In this document: positions 8,192 through 16,398 of the stretch, in pieces
Layout: each line of letters begins with the position of its first letter
Numbering within the stretch: position 1 is the stretch's first letter
DNA from: Streptomyces sp. NBC_00237
Lineage (GTDB): Bacteria > Actinomycetota > Actinomycetes > Streptomycetales > Streptomycetaceae
Reading direction: 5' to 3'
Assembly: GCF_026342435.1 (NCBI RefSeq)
Contig: NZ_JAPEMT010000003.1
Location: 310,001 to 374,000, forward strand
Length of the DNA stretch: 64,000 nucleotides
Position numbers and translations under genes: made by a program
The notes under the pieces: model-generated
Told to the model about the DNA's origin: nothing
Seen by the model: the letters and a program-made list of their open reading frames with translations, nothing else
Database searches by the model: none

Positions 8192-9502
8192 CTACGGGCG
8201 CAACCGCAGGCCCAGCGGCAGGTGTTGAGGCGTCCGCAGCGGGCCGGAGGTGCGCTTGGCCGGGACGCCGCTGAGCGCTCCGTCCATGTGCGCGACCAGT
8301 GCCGTGTCGATCGGGTTCGGCAGCGGCATCCCGTCGTCGCCCAACTCCTGATACTTCGTCAGGTTGTAGCCGAGCGACATCTGGCGGCGTCCGTCCTCCG
8401 TGGACAGCGCCCACGTCTCCGCCCCGAACACGGAGCCGTTGTGGCCCCAGTACCAGCCACCGCTCGGCATCCTGAGCCGGAAGAGCCCGAGACCGTACCG
8501 CATCCCCTCCTCCTGGCCCGGCGGGGACGTGGCGACCGTCGTCTTCATCTCCCGCAGCTCCGCCGCGCCGAGCAGCTTTCCGCTCAGCAGCAGGCGGTAG
8601 AAGTCGTTGAGGTCGTCCGTCGTGGAGACCATCGCCCCGGCGGTACCGGCCCAGGACATGTCATAGACGCTGTAGTCGCGCGCCGGTTCGATGAGGCCGT
8701 ACATCGATTCGTACATCCTGGCGTGCGGCCCGGAGACGTAGGCGGAGCGCGGGAAGTAGGTGTGCCGCAGTCCTGCCTTGCGGATGACGTTCTTGGTGAT
8801 GTACGCCTCCGGGTCCTGCCCCGTGACCCTCTCCAGCAGCAGTCCGGCGAGGAGGTAGTTCGTGTTCGAGTACGCGAACGTGCCGCGAGGTGCCTGAGGC
8901 TGGGCCGCCAGGCCCAGGCGGACCAGCTTCTCGGGGGCCAGTTCGCGGAACTGACCCTCGTCCAGGGCCTTTCGGGGGTTCACGAGGATCCCGGGGAAGG
9001 CGGGCAGGACGTAGTCCGCGATGCCGCTCGTGTGGTTGAGCAGCATCCGCACGGTCACCTTCCGGCCGCGCTCGCCCGTCACCAGGTCGGGGAGGTGGGC
9101 GGCGATCGGGGCGTCCAGGTCGACCCGCCCCTTGGCCACCTGCTGGAGGACGGCCACCGAGGTGAAGGTCTTGGTGATGCTGCCTATCCGGTGCTCGTAG
9201 CCCGCGCGCATCGGCCGCCGGGTGTCGACGTCGGCGACGCCGGTCGCCCCGCGCCACCGCTCGGAACCGTCCCGGACCGAGGAGTACGCCCCGTACATGC
9301 CCGCTCGGTGGATCGCGTCGAGGGAGGCGCGCAGGGCCTTCCGGTCGAGGGGGGAGGTCGCCTCGGCGGCTGCGGCGGCAGGGGCGGGTAACGGAGTGGC
9401 GGCCGTCGCCGGAAGGACGCCGAGCGACAGCGACAGCAGGGCGGTCGTCGCGACCGCTGTCAGGCGGACGCTGTGGCGGGCGGGTTGACTGGCGTTGCGC
9501 AT
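8192..9502 (-). CDS. Secreted class C beta-lactamase-like serine hydrolase (D-Ala-D-Ala carboxypeptidase family)
   Basis: 436 aa. Sec signal peptide (basic MRNASQPARHSVR, hydrophobic core, ATAATP cleavage region). Penicillin-binding fold motifs: SITK as SxxK, YSN in FAYSNTNYLLAG, and HNG in GHNGS. Members are extracellular esterases, D-aminopeptidases or DD-peptidases. The ATG at 9502 is chosen because it opens directly into the signal peptide; in-frame codons further upstream would spoil it. It ends 11 bp from the convergent amidohydrolase. Likely cell-wall turnover or an extracellular esterase. Confidence 0.85.
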   Translation of the reverse strand: MRNASQPARHSVRLTAVATTALLSLSLGVLPATAATPLPAPAAAAAEATSPLDRKALRASLDAIHRAGMYGAYSSVRDGSERWRGATGVADVDTRRPMRAGYEHRIGSITKTFTSVAVLQQVAKGRVDLDAPIAAHLPDLVTGERGRKVTVRMLLNHTSGIADYVLPAFPGILVNPRKALDEGQFRELAPEKLVRLGLAAQPQAPRGTFAYSNTNYLLAGLLLERVTGQDPEAYITKNVIRKAGLRHTYFPRSAYVSGPHARMYESMYGLIEPARDYSVYDMSWAGTAGAMVSTTDDLNDFYRLLLSGKLLGAAELREMKTTVATSPPGQEEGMRYGLGLFRLRMPSGGWYWGHNGSVFGAETWALSTEDGRRQMSLGYNLTKYQELGDDGMPLPNPIDTALVAHMDGALSGVPAKRTSGPLRTPQHLPLGLRLRP

Positions 9503-10342
9503 CTGCGGATCCCGTCGTGTCGGGTGTGCGGTGCGGGTGTGTCCATCCTCGGTGTGCCGCGACGGCCGCCGGTCCACCCTGAGTACGACCTCGCGCACAG
9601 AAAGCGATGACGTTTGTCAGGTTTCGGCCCGGGCCGTGCAGCACGACGACATCCGGGTGACCCGACTGCCCTGCGACACCGACGGTGAGGGAAGCCGGAA
9701 CGGCACGCCGGGAAAACCACTGGAGCCGCACCCCGGCGTGCCGTTAACGTCACTCCCGCCCCGCCGGAGCCCCATCAGCGAAGGACACGCCGTTGTACAC
9801 CCTGTGAGACACCCCGAGCGCTGAACCGTCGCGCGCCGCACTCCGTGCGCCGTGCCCCTTTTCGCTGCGGTCTTCGCGGTCTTCTCACTGGAACCGGTGT
9901 ATCTCTGTGTCACGAACCACCTGGGTGGTCGCCTCCATCTGCCTGCCCGTCCTCCTCCACGCCCCTTCCCCCTTCCCCACGGTCGAGTTCGTCCATCACT
10001 CGGCAGCCGTACGCCGCCGCCGTGCCGGGACCGGCCCGGGGCGGGCCGACCGCCCGGCCTGGCAGTCCCCGTACGGCCCGCCGTCGCGCCGCTCGCACCG
10101 GGGCCGGTGGTCACCCGCGCCCACCTCGGTGACGGGCGTCAGCCTGACGGTCGTGCGGAACGGGTACCTGTGCGGGCGGTGCGACTGACAGCCGTACGAC
10201 TCCCCGGCCGGACGGACGGACAGCACGGGCACAGCCGCTCCGGCAGGAACAGCACCCGCGTCGTCGGCCACGACACCGCAATGTGAGACTGGGCCGACGC
10301 GGACGGCACACGAGCGACGTTCGCCGAAGAGGAGCACCTCCC
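9503..10342. other. 840-bp gene-free stretch with one strong hairpin
   Basis: No convincing gene on either strand: the open frames here have no ribosome sites and compositions of shadow frames. The stretch holds divergent promoters for the serine hydrolase and the PucR-type gene. Its standout element is a perfect 14-bp inverted repeat, AACGGCACGCCGGG at 9699-9712 with its complement at 9732-9745 and a 19-base loop, lying some 200 bp from the nearest gene start. Confidence 0.5.
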
Positions 10343-11917
10343 ATGGACGCCATCGCGCTCGGCGACCTGATCGACGTCGTCCGCAGCCCGGCCCTGCACC
10401 TGCTCGCCGTGCCGGGGGAGTCCGCCGTCCGGATCGGCGAGGTGCTGCTGTACGACGCGCACGCCCCGCTGCCCACCGCCCCCGGCGCCCTGCTGCTCGC
10501 GGTCGGCGTCCGGGCCGCCGACGCGGGGCCCCTCGTCCGGGCCGCCGCGGCGGCGGGGATGGCCGGGGTCGTCGTACGGGGCTCCGCAGGGGCCCCGGTG
10601 GAGGAGGCCGAGGCGTGCGGCACGGCGCTGCTGGCCGTCGAGGACGGCTCGGCCTGGCACCACGTACATCTGACGCTGGCGTCGGCGGTCGGGGCCCGGC
10701 CCGAGCAGAGCGACAGTCTCGCGGACCTGTTCGCCCTGGCCGATGCCATCGCGGCGGCGACCGGCGGTGCGACCACGCTCGAAGACCCGCACCAGCGGAT
10801 CCTGGCCTACTCCACCGTGCCCGGCCAGCCGGTCGACGAGGACCGGCGGCAGGGCATCCTCGGGCTCCAGGTCCCCGGCGGCCTGGAGAACGCGGCCCAG
10901 TACCAGTCGGTGTTCGCCGCATCCGGGCCGGTGCGGCTGCCCCCGCTCACCCCCGACGACCTGCCGAGGCTCGCCGTCGCGGTACGGGCCGGGGACGAAC
11001 CCCTCGGCTCCGTCTGGGTCGTCGACACCGGGGCCCTCGCCCCGGACGCCGACAAGACCCTCACACAGGGCGCCTCCACGGCCGCACTGCTCCTGCTGCG
11101 CGCCCGCGCCGCCCACGAACTGGCCCGCCACCGCAACACCGACCTGCTGCGACGCCTGCTCGACGGCACCACCGACCCCTCGGACGCGAGGCGGCACTGG
11201 GGCACGGGCCCGTTCAGGGTCGCCGCGTTCCGGCTGGACGGTGGCGGTGCGGGAAGCGCGCCGGACTCCGAGTGGACCGCGCTGCGACTGCTGGACGTCG
11301 TACGTCTCCAGTGCGAGGCCCGCAGCGGGCGGCACGCCTGCGTGCTCCTGGACGGGGTGGTGTACGCCCTGCTCCCGGTGGCCGAGGGCCGGGGCGCCGG
11401 GGACGGCGACCAGCAGCACCGCCCCTTGGCGGAACACGTCGTGCGCCGGGCCGGGGACGCGCTCCGGGTTCCCGTACGGGCGGCGCTCGGCGGCGTGGTG
11501 GCCGACCTCGCCGGGGTGACGGACTCGCGCGCGGACGCCGACCTGGTGCTGCGGCTGCTGCACGACGGGCTGCCGGTGGCCACGGTCGACGAGGTGCGCC
11601 CCCGGGTGACGCTGCTCCAGCTCGCGGAAGTACTGCGCGAACGGCCGGAGTTGCGACGGGGATCCTGGCAGCGCGTCCGGGCGGCGGACGCGGGGCACGG
11701 CACCGAGTACGCCCGCACCCTCGCGGCCTGGCTGGACGCGGGCTGCGACGTGGCACGGGCGGCGAAGGAGCTCTCCGTGCACCCCAACACCTGCCGCTAC
11801 CGCCTCCGACAGGCCGGGCGGCAGTTCGGGATCGACCTCGACGATCCCGACGAACGCCTGGTGCTGTGGCTCCAGTTGAGGACGCTGTCGGGGTCCGGCG
11901 ACAGCGCGTCGCCCTGA
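10343..11917 (+). CDS. PucR-family transcriptional regulator
   Basis: 524 aa. N-terminal PucR-type ligand domain (about residues 1-120: ALGDLIDVVRSPALHLLAVPG and repeated GVRAADAGPLVRAAAAAGMAGVVV), a middle GGDEF-like domain, and a C-terminal PucR HTH with the signature SVHPNTCRYRLRQ and DLDDPDERLVLWLQLRTL at the very end. Such regulators activate purine, GABA, amino-acid or amine catabolic genes in response to a metabolite. Start by GAGGAG 8-9 bases upstream. The target is not obvious; the urease/agmatine genes 3.6 kb away are possible but nothing links them. Confidence 0.9.
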   Translation: MDAIALGDLIDVVRSPALHLLAVPGESAVRIGEVLLYDAHAPLPTAPGALLLAVGVRAADAGPLVRAAAAAGMAGVVVRGSAGAPVEEAEACGTALLAVEDGSAWHHVHLTLASAVGARPEQSDSLADLFALADAIAAATGGATTLEDPHQRILAYSTVPGQPVDEDRRQGILGLQVPGGLENAAQYQSVFAASGPVRLPPLTPDDLPRLAVAVRAGDEPLGSVWVVDTGALAPDADKTLTQGASTAALLLLRARAAHELARHRNTDLLRRLLDGTTDPSDARRHWGTGPFRVAAFRLDGGGAGSAPDSEWTALRLLDVVRLQCEARSGRHACVLLDGVVYALLPVAEGRGAGDGDQQHRPLAEHVVRRAGDALRVPVRAALGGVVADLAGVTDSRADADLVLRLLHDGLPVATVDEVRPRVTLLQLAEVLRERPELRRGSWQRVRAADAGHGTEYARTLAAWLDAGCDVARAAKELSVHPNTCRYRLRQAGRQFGIDLDDPDERLVLWLQLRTLSGSGDSASP

Positions 11918-11998
11918 GGACCCGCAGGGCTGTCCACCCGCGGGACGCGGTGAACTCGTCGAGATGCCGCGACGCCCCGGGCGGCTTACATTGCGGGC

Positions 11999-12250
11999 AT
12001 GGCTACCCAGAGCTTCACGATCTACCTGGTGCCCGAACACATCGAGGGCCCCAGGCTCTCCGTGCAGGAGACGGCCCTCCGGTCGGAGGTGGTCGAACCC
12101 ACGGGCGAGACCGGCGCGTCCGGCTACCCCCGCTACTCCGGCGGCGGCCTCGTGGCGGACATCGACGCCGCCACACCGGCGGTCGAGGCGCTGCTCGTCG
12201 ACGGCTCGGAACTGGACTACGGGCTGCGCGCGGTGGTCGGGCCCGCGTAG
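11999..12250 (+). CDS. Small conserved-looking hypothetical protein, possibly leaderless
   Basis: 83 aa, not recognised. Begins MATQSFTIYLVPEHIEGPRL and has alternating strand-like segments (DIDAATPAVEALLVDGSELDYGLRAVVG). No signal peptide or membrane helix. A TACATT box, matching the actinobacterial -10 pattern TAnnnT, lies at about 11987-11992, only six bases from the ATG, and there is no ribosome site, so the mRNA may start at the start codon. Followed by a strong terminator shared with the convergent exporter gene. Confidence 0.55.
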   Translation: MATQSFTIYLVPEHIEGPRLSVQETALRSEVVEPTGETGASGYPRYSGGGLVADIDAATPAVEALLVDGSELDYGLRAVVGPA

Positions 12251-12294
12251 CGCCCGGACCCCGTGGTCCCGTGACTCCGTCAGGGAGGGCGGAC

Positions 12295-12329
12295 GCCCCG
12301 GCTCCCGGTCGTGGACCGGGCGCCGGGGC
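12295..12329. terminator. Bidirectional hairpin terminator
   Basis: GCCCCGG (12295-12301) and CCCGGTC (12304-12310) pair with GACCGGG (12314-12320) and CCGGGGC (12323-12329) around a GTG loop, with a 2+2 internal mismatch. It stands between the ends of the convergent small gene and the MMPL gene, so it can stop both transcripts. Confidence 0.8.
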
Positions 12330-12371
12330 GCAGTTGCGCACCGTACGGATCAGACGCGCACGGAGCGGGGG

Positions 12372-14564
12372 TCAGACGCGCGCCGCGTCGCGCTCCCGCC
12401 CGTCCTCGTCGTGCCCCTGCTTGCCGCCGCCGGACTCCGCGTCCAGGCTCGCGCCCTCGATGTCGAGGTCGGGCAGGGCCCGCTGGAGCGGACGCGGCAG
12501 CCACCAGGCGGCGCGGCCGAGCAGGGTCATCACCGCCGGGACGAGCGTCATGCGGACGACGAAAGCGTCCACGACGACGCCCACCGCCAGTGCGAAGCCG
12601 ATCGACTTGATGATCGGGTCGTCGAGCAGCACGAAGCCGCCGAACACCGCCGTCATGATCAGTGCGGCGGCCGTCACCACCCGGGCGTTGTGGCCGACGC
12701 CGCCCACCACGGCGTCCCTGGCGGGCGTTCCGTGCACGAAGTCCTCGCGCATCCGGGAGACGAGGAAGACCTCGTAGTCCATGGCCAGGCCGAAGAGGAT
12801 GCCGATGAGCAGGATGGGCAGGAAGCTGACCAGCGGGCCCGGGGTGTCGATGCCGACCAGGTGCGCGAGGTGGCCCTGCTGGAAGATGGCGACCGTGATG
12901 CCGAAGGTCGCACCGACGGTGAGCAGGAAGCCCAGCGCGGCCTTCAGCGGCACCAGCACCGAGCGGAACACCAGCATCAGCAGCAGCACCGACAGACCGA
13001 CGACGAGACCCAGGTAGACCGGCATCGCGTCGGACAGCTTCTCCGAGACGTCGATGCCCAGCGCGGTGACGCCGGTCAGCGCGATGTCCGCGCCCTTCAC
13101 CTGCTCGACCTTGTCGCGGACGGCGTGCACCGCGTTCTCGGTGGCCTCGGCGGTCGGACCGGCCTTCGGGATGACGGCCAGCAGGGCGGTGGTGCCGTCC
13201 TTGTTGAACTGCGGCGGGGCGACGGCGAGTACGCCCGTGGTCTTCTGCATCAGCCCGGCGGCCTGCGCGGTCGCCTCCTTGGTCTGCGTCGGGTCGTCGG
13301 AGGAGACGACGGCGAGCAGCCGCCCGTTGAACCCGGGGCCGAACCCCTCGCTCGTCAGGTCGTACGCCTTGCGGGCGGGGGAGTCCACGGCGGCCGTGCC
13401 CGCGTCGGGCAGCGCGAGCCGCATGTCCTGCACCGGCAGGGCGAGCGCGCCGAGCCCGGCGATGCCGACGACCAGGAGTGGAACGCGCAGCTTGGCGACC
13501 AGACGGCCCCAGCGGAAGCCGAAGGGCTCCTCCTGGGCCTTCTCCCTTCCGGGAGCGGCTGCGCGCCCCTTGCGCAGCCGACGCGGCAGCACCCGCTCGC
13601 CCATGAAGCCGAGGGCGGCGGGCAGCAGGGTGAGCGCGACGAGTACGGAGATCAGTACGGTTCCGGCGGCGGCCAGGCCCATGACGCTCAGGAACGGAAT
13701 GCCGACGACGGAGAGGCCGACCAGCGCGATGACGACGGTGGCCCCGGCGAAGACGACGGCGGACCCCGCCGTACCGGTCGCCCGGCCGACGGCCTCCTCC
13801 CCGTCCATGCCCTCGGCGAGGTACTGGCGGTAGCGGGAGGTGATGAAGAGTGAGTAGTCGATGCCGACGGCCAGGCCCAGCATCAGCGCGAGGACGGGCG
13901 CGGTGCTGGTCAGCTCGACGGCACTGCTGAGCGCGAAGAGGCCCGCCATGCCGGCGCCGACGCCGATCAGGGCGTTCAGCAGGGTCATTCCGGCGGCCAC
14001 CAGCGACCCGAAGGTGACGACGAGGACGACGGCGGCGACGGCGACGCCGATCGCCTCGGTGGAGCCCACCACGACCTTCGCGGTCATCACCTCGCCGCCG
14101 TGCTCGACGGTCAGCCCCTTCGCGGAGGCACCCGCCTTCTCGAAGGCGGCGCGCTCGGCGTCGGTGACCTCCTCGGTGCCCTTGTCGAACTGCACCTGGA
14201 CCAGGGCGTAGCGGAGGTCGGGGGAGAGGGACTTGGCCTGGAAGGGGTCGATCGCACCGAGCACACCGGGCACGTCCGCCGCGTCCCGCACGATCGGGGC
14301 GAGGCGGGCCGGAGTGAGCTGCTCACCCTTGGGCGCGGCGACGACGATCGTGCCGGTGGTGCCGCTGGCCTCGGGGAACTCCTCCTTGAGCGAGGTCAGG
14401 GCACGCTGTGACTCGGTGCCGGGCATGGTGAACTTGTCGGTCGTCGGCCCCTGGAAGACGAGGGCGAGCGTGCCGAGCAGGGCGAGCAGGACCAGCCAGC
14501 CGGCGGCTATGCGGCCCCGGCGGCGGAAGGAGAACCGGCCGAGCCGGTAGAGCAGGGATGCCAT
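12372..14564 (-). CDS. MMPL-family RND transporter
   Basis: 730 aa, about 12 predicted membrane helices in two halves. After helix 1 (AAGWLVLLALLGTLALVF) comes an extracellular loop, then five helices with LAVGIDYSLFITSRYRQYL; the second half repeats this with FGLAMDYEVFLVSRMREDFV. The two GxxxDY-type Asp-Tyr motifs are the proton relay of MMPL exporters. Such Streptomyces proteins export lipids, pigments or antibiotics with proton motive force. It lies 144 bp downstream of, and on the same strand as, the TetR gene, so the repressor probably controls it. Confidence 0.92.
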   Translation of the reverse strand: MASLLYRLGRFSFRRRGRIAAGWLVLLALLGTLALVFQGPTTDKFTMPGTESQRALTSLKEEFPEASGTTGTIVVAAPKGEQLTPARLAPIVRDAADVPGVLGAIDPFQAKSLSPDLRYALVQVQFDKGTEEVTDAERAAFEKAGASAKGLTVEHGGEVMTAKVVVGSTEAIGVAVAAVVLVVTFGSLVAAGMTLLNALIGVGAGMAGLFALSSAVELTSTAPVLALMLGLAVGIDYSLFITSRYRQYLAEGMDGEEAVGRATGTAGSAVVFAGATVVIALVGLSVVGIPFLSVMGLAAAGTVLISVLVALTLLPAALGFMGERVLPRRLRKGRAAAPGREKAQEEPFGFRWGRLVAKLRVPLLVVGIAGLGALALPVQDMRLALPDAGTAAVDSPARKAYDLTSEGFGPGFNGRLLAVVSSDDPTQTKEATAQAAGLMQKTTGVLAVAPPQFNKDGTTALLAVIPKAGPTAEATENAVHAVRDKVEQVKGADIALTGVTALGIDVSEKLSDAMPVYLGLVVGLSVLLLMLVFRSVLVPLKAALGFLLTVGATFGITVAIFQQGHLAHLVGIDTPGPLVSFLPILLIGILFGLAMDYEVFLVSRMREDFVHGTPARDAVVGGVGHNARVVTAAALIMTAVFGGFVLLDDPIIKSIGFALAVGVVVDAFVVRMTLVPAVMTLLGRAAWWLPRPLQRALPDLDIEGASLDAESGGGKQGHDEDGRERDAARV

Positions 14565-14708
14565 GCGGAGGGTGTGACTCCTGGTTCGTTCGGGGTGCGG
14601 ACGGCGTTCGGCCCGGCGGGGGGCCGGGGGGCTTCGCAGGGGGTGCGGGGCGGTGCCGGACGGACGTGGGGGTGCGCCCGGCACGGCGTGCGACGGGCGC
14701 GGACGCGG

Positions 14709-15257
14709 CTATCCGGCTCGGTGGCCGAGGGTCCGCAGGGCGCCGGCGACCAGTTCGTCGCGCAGCACCTCGTCGGGCACGTCGAGTTCGCTGGCACAGG
14801 TGATGAACACCGCGCCGAGGACCATGTGCGCGCTGACGACGCGTCTGGGGTCCGCGGAGCCGCCGCTCATCGCGGTGGCGAGGCGTGCCGCGAGGGCCTC
14901 GATGTCGCCCAGTGCCGGGTTGCAGATCATCGCGGGGGTGTCCTCGAAGAGGATCTTCACCTCGCGCCGGTAGCGCAGGGCGAGGTCCACGTATCCGGTG
15001 ACGGCCGCCGCCACGCGTTCCTCGTCGGGCAGGGTGTTCAGCTGTCCGTCGAGGGCGGCGAGCCCCTCGCCCGCAGGTGTCAGGAGCTCGGTGAGGATCG
15101 CTTCCTTCGTACTGAAGTGGTAGATCAGCGACGCCTTGGAGCAGCTGGCGTCGGCCGCGATGGCGTGCAGGGACGTGCCGCCGAACCCGTTCGTGGCGAA
15201 CAGGCGCAGGGCGGAGTCGAGGATGTGTCCGCGCATGGCGGAGGCGGGGCGTGCCAT
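14709..15257 (-). CDS. TetR-family repressor of the MMPL unit
   Basis: 182 aa. N-terminal HTH: ILDSALRLFATNGFGGTSLHAIAADASCSKASLIYHF followed by STKEAILTELL, the classic TetR layout. The rest is a helical ligand domain. The ATG at 15257 follows GGTGG and gives the standard TetR N-terminus; earlier in-frame codons would read through the operator. A perfect palindrome starts 14 bp upstream, indicating autoregulation, and the MMPL exporter follows on the same strand. Confidence 0.9.
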   Translation of the reverse strand: MARPASAMRGHILDSALRLFATNGFGGTSLHAIAADASCSKASLIYHFSTKEAILTELLTPAGEGLAALDGQLNTLPDEERVAAAVTGYVDLALRYRREVKILFEDTPAMICNPALGDIEALAARLATAMSGGSADPRRVVSAHMVLGAVFITCASELDVPDEVLRDELVAGALRTLGHRAG

Positions 15258-15270
15258 GCCACCACCGTAA

Positions 15271-15304
15271 CTGTCCGATCGGTCAGAACTGACCGATCGG
15301 ACAG
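15271..15304. promoter_or_regulatory. 34-bp operator palindrome upstream of the TetR gene
   Basis: CTGTCCGATCGGTCAG, two bases, then its exact complement: a 16+2+16 bp perfect inverted repeat ending 14 bp from the TetR start codon. Its length and position are typical of a site bound by two TetR dimers. Best read as the self-regulatory operator of the TetR-MMPL unit. Confidence 0.85.
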
Positions 15305-15435
15305 GGAAGGGGTGTGAGGTGCGCCATCGTGTGCCGCCGTGCGGGTCGGCGGAGGCCGGGTGCGGCTGCTGCCGATGTGCGCGTACCGGTGGAACTGAGG
15401 GCCTGCGGTCGACCTCGTTCCACCGCCGCAATTAT

Positions 15436-15452
15436 TTGAGCACCGCTCAAAA
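15436..15452. promoter_or_regulatory. 17-bp palindrome, distal operator of the urease genes
   Basis: TTTGAGCACCGCTCAAA, a perfect 7-bp inverted repeat with a 3-base centre, in a locally AT-richer patch 90 bp upstream of ureAB. It shares the pattern TTwGAGynnCGCTCwAA with the second site 66 bp downstream, so one dimeric regulator likely binds both. It is unrelated to the TetR palindrome nearby. Confidence 0.6.
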
Positions 15453-15501
15453 TGTATCCCCATGGGTAGGCAGTAAAGCTTTTCCTCGAAGCTTTCCATG
15501 C

Positions 15502-15518
15502 TTAGAGTGTCGCTCTAA
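15502..15518. promoter_or_regulatory. 17-bp palindrome, proximal operator of the urease genes
   Basis: TTAGAGTGTCGCTCTAA, a 6-bp inverted repeat that ends 23 bp before the ureAB start codon. A TAATAG sequence that could serve as a -10 box begins at its right edge, so binding here should block the promoter. It matches the distal site in symmetry and half-site. Confidence 0.6.
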
Positions 15519-15541
15519 TAGCTGCATGGAGGAGTGAAGGC

Positions 15542-16225
15542 GTGCGACTGACCCCCACCGAACGCGACCGACTGCTGCTCTTCGGAGCCGCGGAACTGGC
15601 GCGCGCCCGCAGGGCGCGTGGGCTGCGGCTCAACGTCCCCGAGGCGACCGCCCTCGTCGCCGACACCGTCTGCGAGGCCGCGCGCGACGGGCGGCGGCTC
15701 GCGGAGGCGATCGACGCGGCCCGCAGTGTGCTCGGTCCGGACGACGTCCTGCCCGGGGTCGCCGACGTGGTCACCGAGGTCCACGTCGAGGCGGTCTTCG
15801 ACGACGGCTCCCGGTTCGCCGTGGTGAGCGATCCCTTCGGCGGCGGGACGCTCGGCGACGAGGCCCCCGGAGCGCTGCTGCCGGGGCCGGGGTACGAGGA
15901 GCCCGCACCGGTCGTGCGGATCACCGTGCGCAACACCGCCGCAGTGCCGGTATCGGTCACCTCCCACTTCCACTTCTTCGAGGCGAACCCCCGGCTCGAC
16001 TTCCCCCGGGCCGCCGCGTACGGGATGCGGCTCGCCGTTCCCGCCGGGTCCTCCTTCCGCTTCGGCCCCGGCGAGAGCGCCGAAGTGGGTCTCGTACCGA
16101 TCGGCGGGGACCGGGTCGCGATCGGATTCGCCGGGCTGGTGGACGGGCCGCTCGACGCACCGGGGGCGAAGGAGGAGGCGCTGCGCCGGGCGGCGGCCTG
16201 CGGCTACCTCGGGGCGGCGGCATGA
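15542..16225 (+). CDS. ureAB: Fused urease gamma-beta subunit
   Basis: 227 aa. Residues 1-100 are the urease gamma subunit (MRLTPTERDRLLLFGAAELARARRARG, LNVPEATALVADTVCEAAR, DVLPGVADVVTEVHVEAVF); residues from about 120 are the beta subunit (TVRNTAAVPVSVTSHFHFFEANPRLDFPRAAAYGMRLAVPAG, FAGLVDGPLD). Gamma-beta fusions occur in Helicobacter and in a second class of actinobacterial ureases. The GTG start at 15542 follows GGAGTGAAGG. The stop overlaps the start of a His-rich micro-gene (ATGA). Urea hydrolysis in complex with the alpha subunit is expected. Confidence 0.93.
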   Translation: MRLTPTERDRLLLFGAAELARARRARGLRLNVPEATALVADTVCEAARDGRRLAEAIDAARSVLGPDDVLPGVADVVTEVHVEAVFDDGSRFAVVSDPFGGGTLGDEAPGALLPGPGYEEPAPVVRITVRNTAAVPVSVTSHFHFFEANPRLDFPRAAAYGMRLAVPAGSSFRFGPGESAEVGLVPIGGDRVAIGFAGLVDGPLDAPGAKEEALRRAAACGYLGAAA

Positions 16226-16398
16226 GGCGCGCCACGCTCCCCGCAGCGCATCCGAGCCATCCCGCGGCGCAACCGAGCCACCCCACAACGCATCCGAGTC
16301 ACCCCGCCCCGCACCCGAGTCACCCCGCCCCGCACCCGAGTCACCCCGCCCCGCACCCGCCCCACCCCACCCCGCACCCGACGGAGGCGATCCGATGA
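16222..16398 (+). CDS. Candidate 58-aa His/Pro-rich peptide between ureAB and ureC
   Basis: The ATG at 16222 overlaps the ureAB stop (ATGA) and the TGA at 16396-16398 overlaps the ureC ATG (ATGA), so the frame exactly bridges the two urease genes. It reads MRRATLPA, then repeats of HPSHPAP and variants, ending PHPTEAIR: 12 His and 19 Pro of 58 residues. The repeats come from 21-bp DNA units, a multiple of three, which keeps frame. Third-position GC is about 83 %, higher than in positions 1 and 2. His-rich tails bind Ni(II) in UreE and HypB, and no UreE/F/G/D genes lie here, so a nickel-binding or delivery role is an inference. It could instead be a non-coding repeat that happens to be open. 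Confidence 0.5.
   Translation: MRRATLPAAHPSHPAAQPSHPTTHPSHPAPHPSHPAPHPSHPAPHPPHPTPHPTEAIR
16246..16384. repeat. 21-bp tandem repeat, about 6.6 copies, inside the ureAB-ureC junction
   Basis: Units start at 16246, 16267, 16288, 16309, 16330 and 16351, with a partial copy at 16372. The copies at 16309 and 16330 are identical; flanking ones are diverged, the usual picture of slippage growth. The ureC ribosome site (GGAGG) lies immediately downstream and is intact. Confidence 0.9.

Noticed and set aside
9852..10286. Possible 93-144 aa genes in the spacer before the PucR gene
   Set aside because: Arg/Pro-rich readings in several frames, no ribosome site, no hydrophobic or domain pattern that persists.
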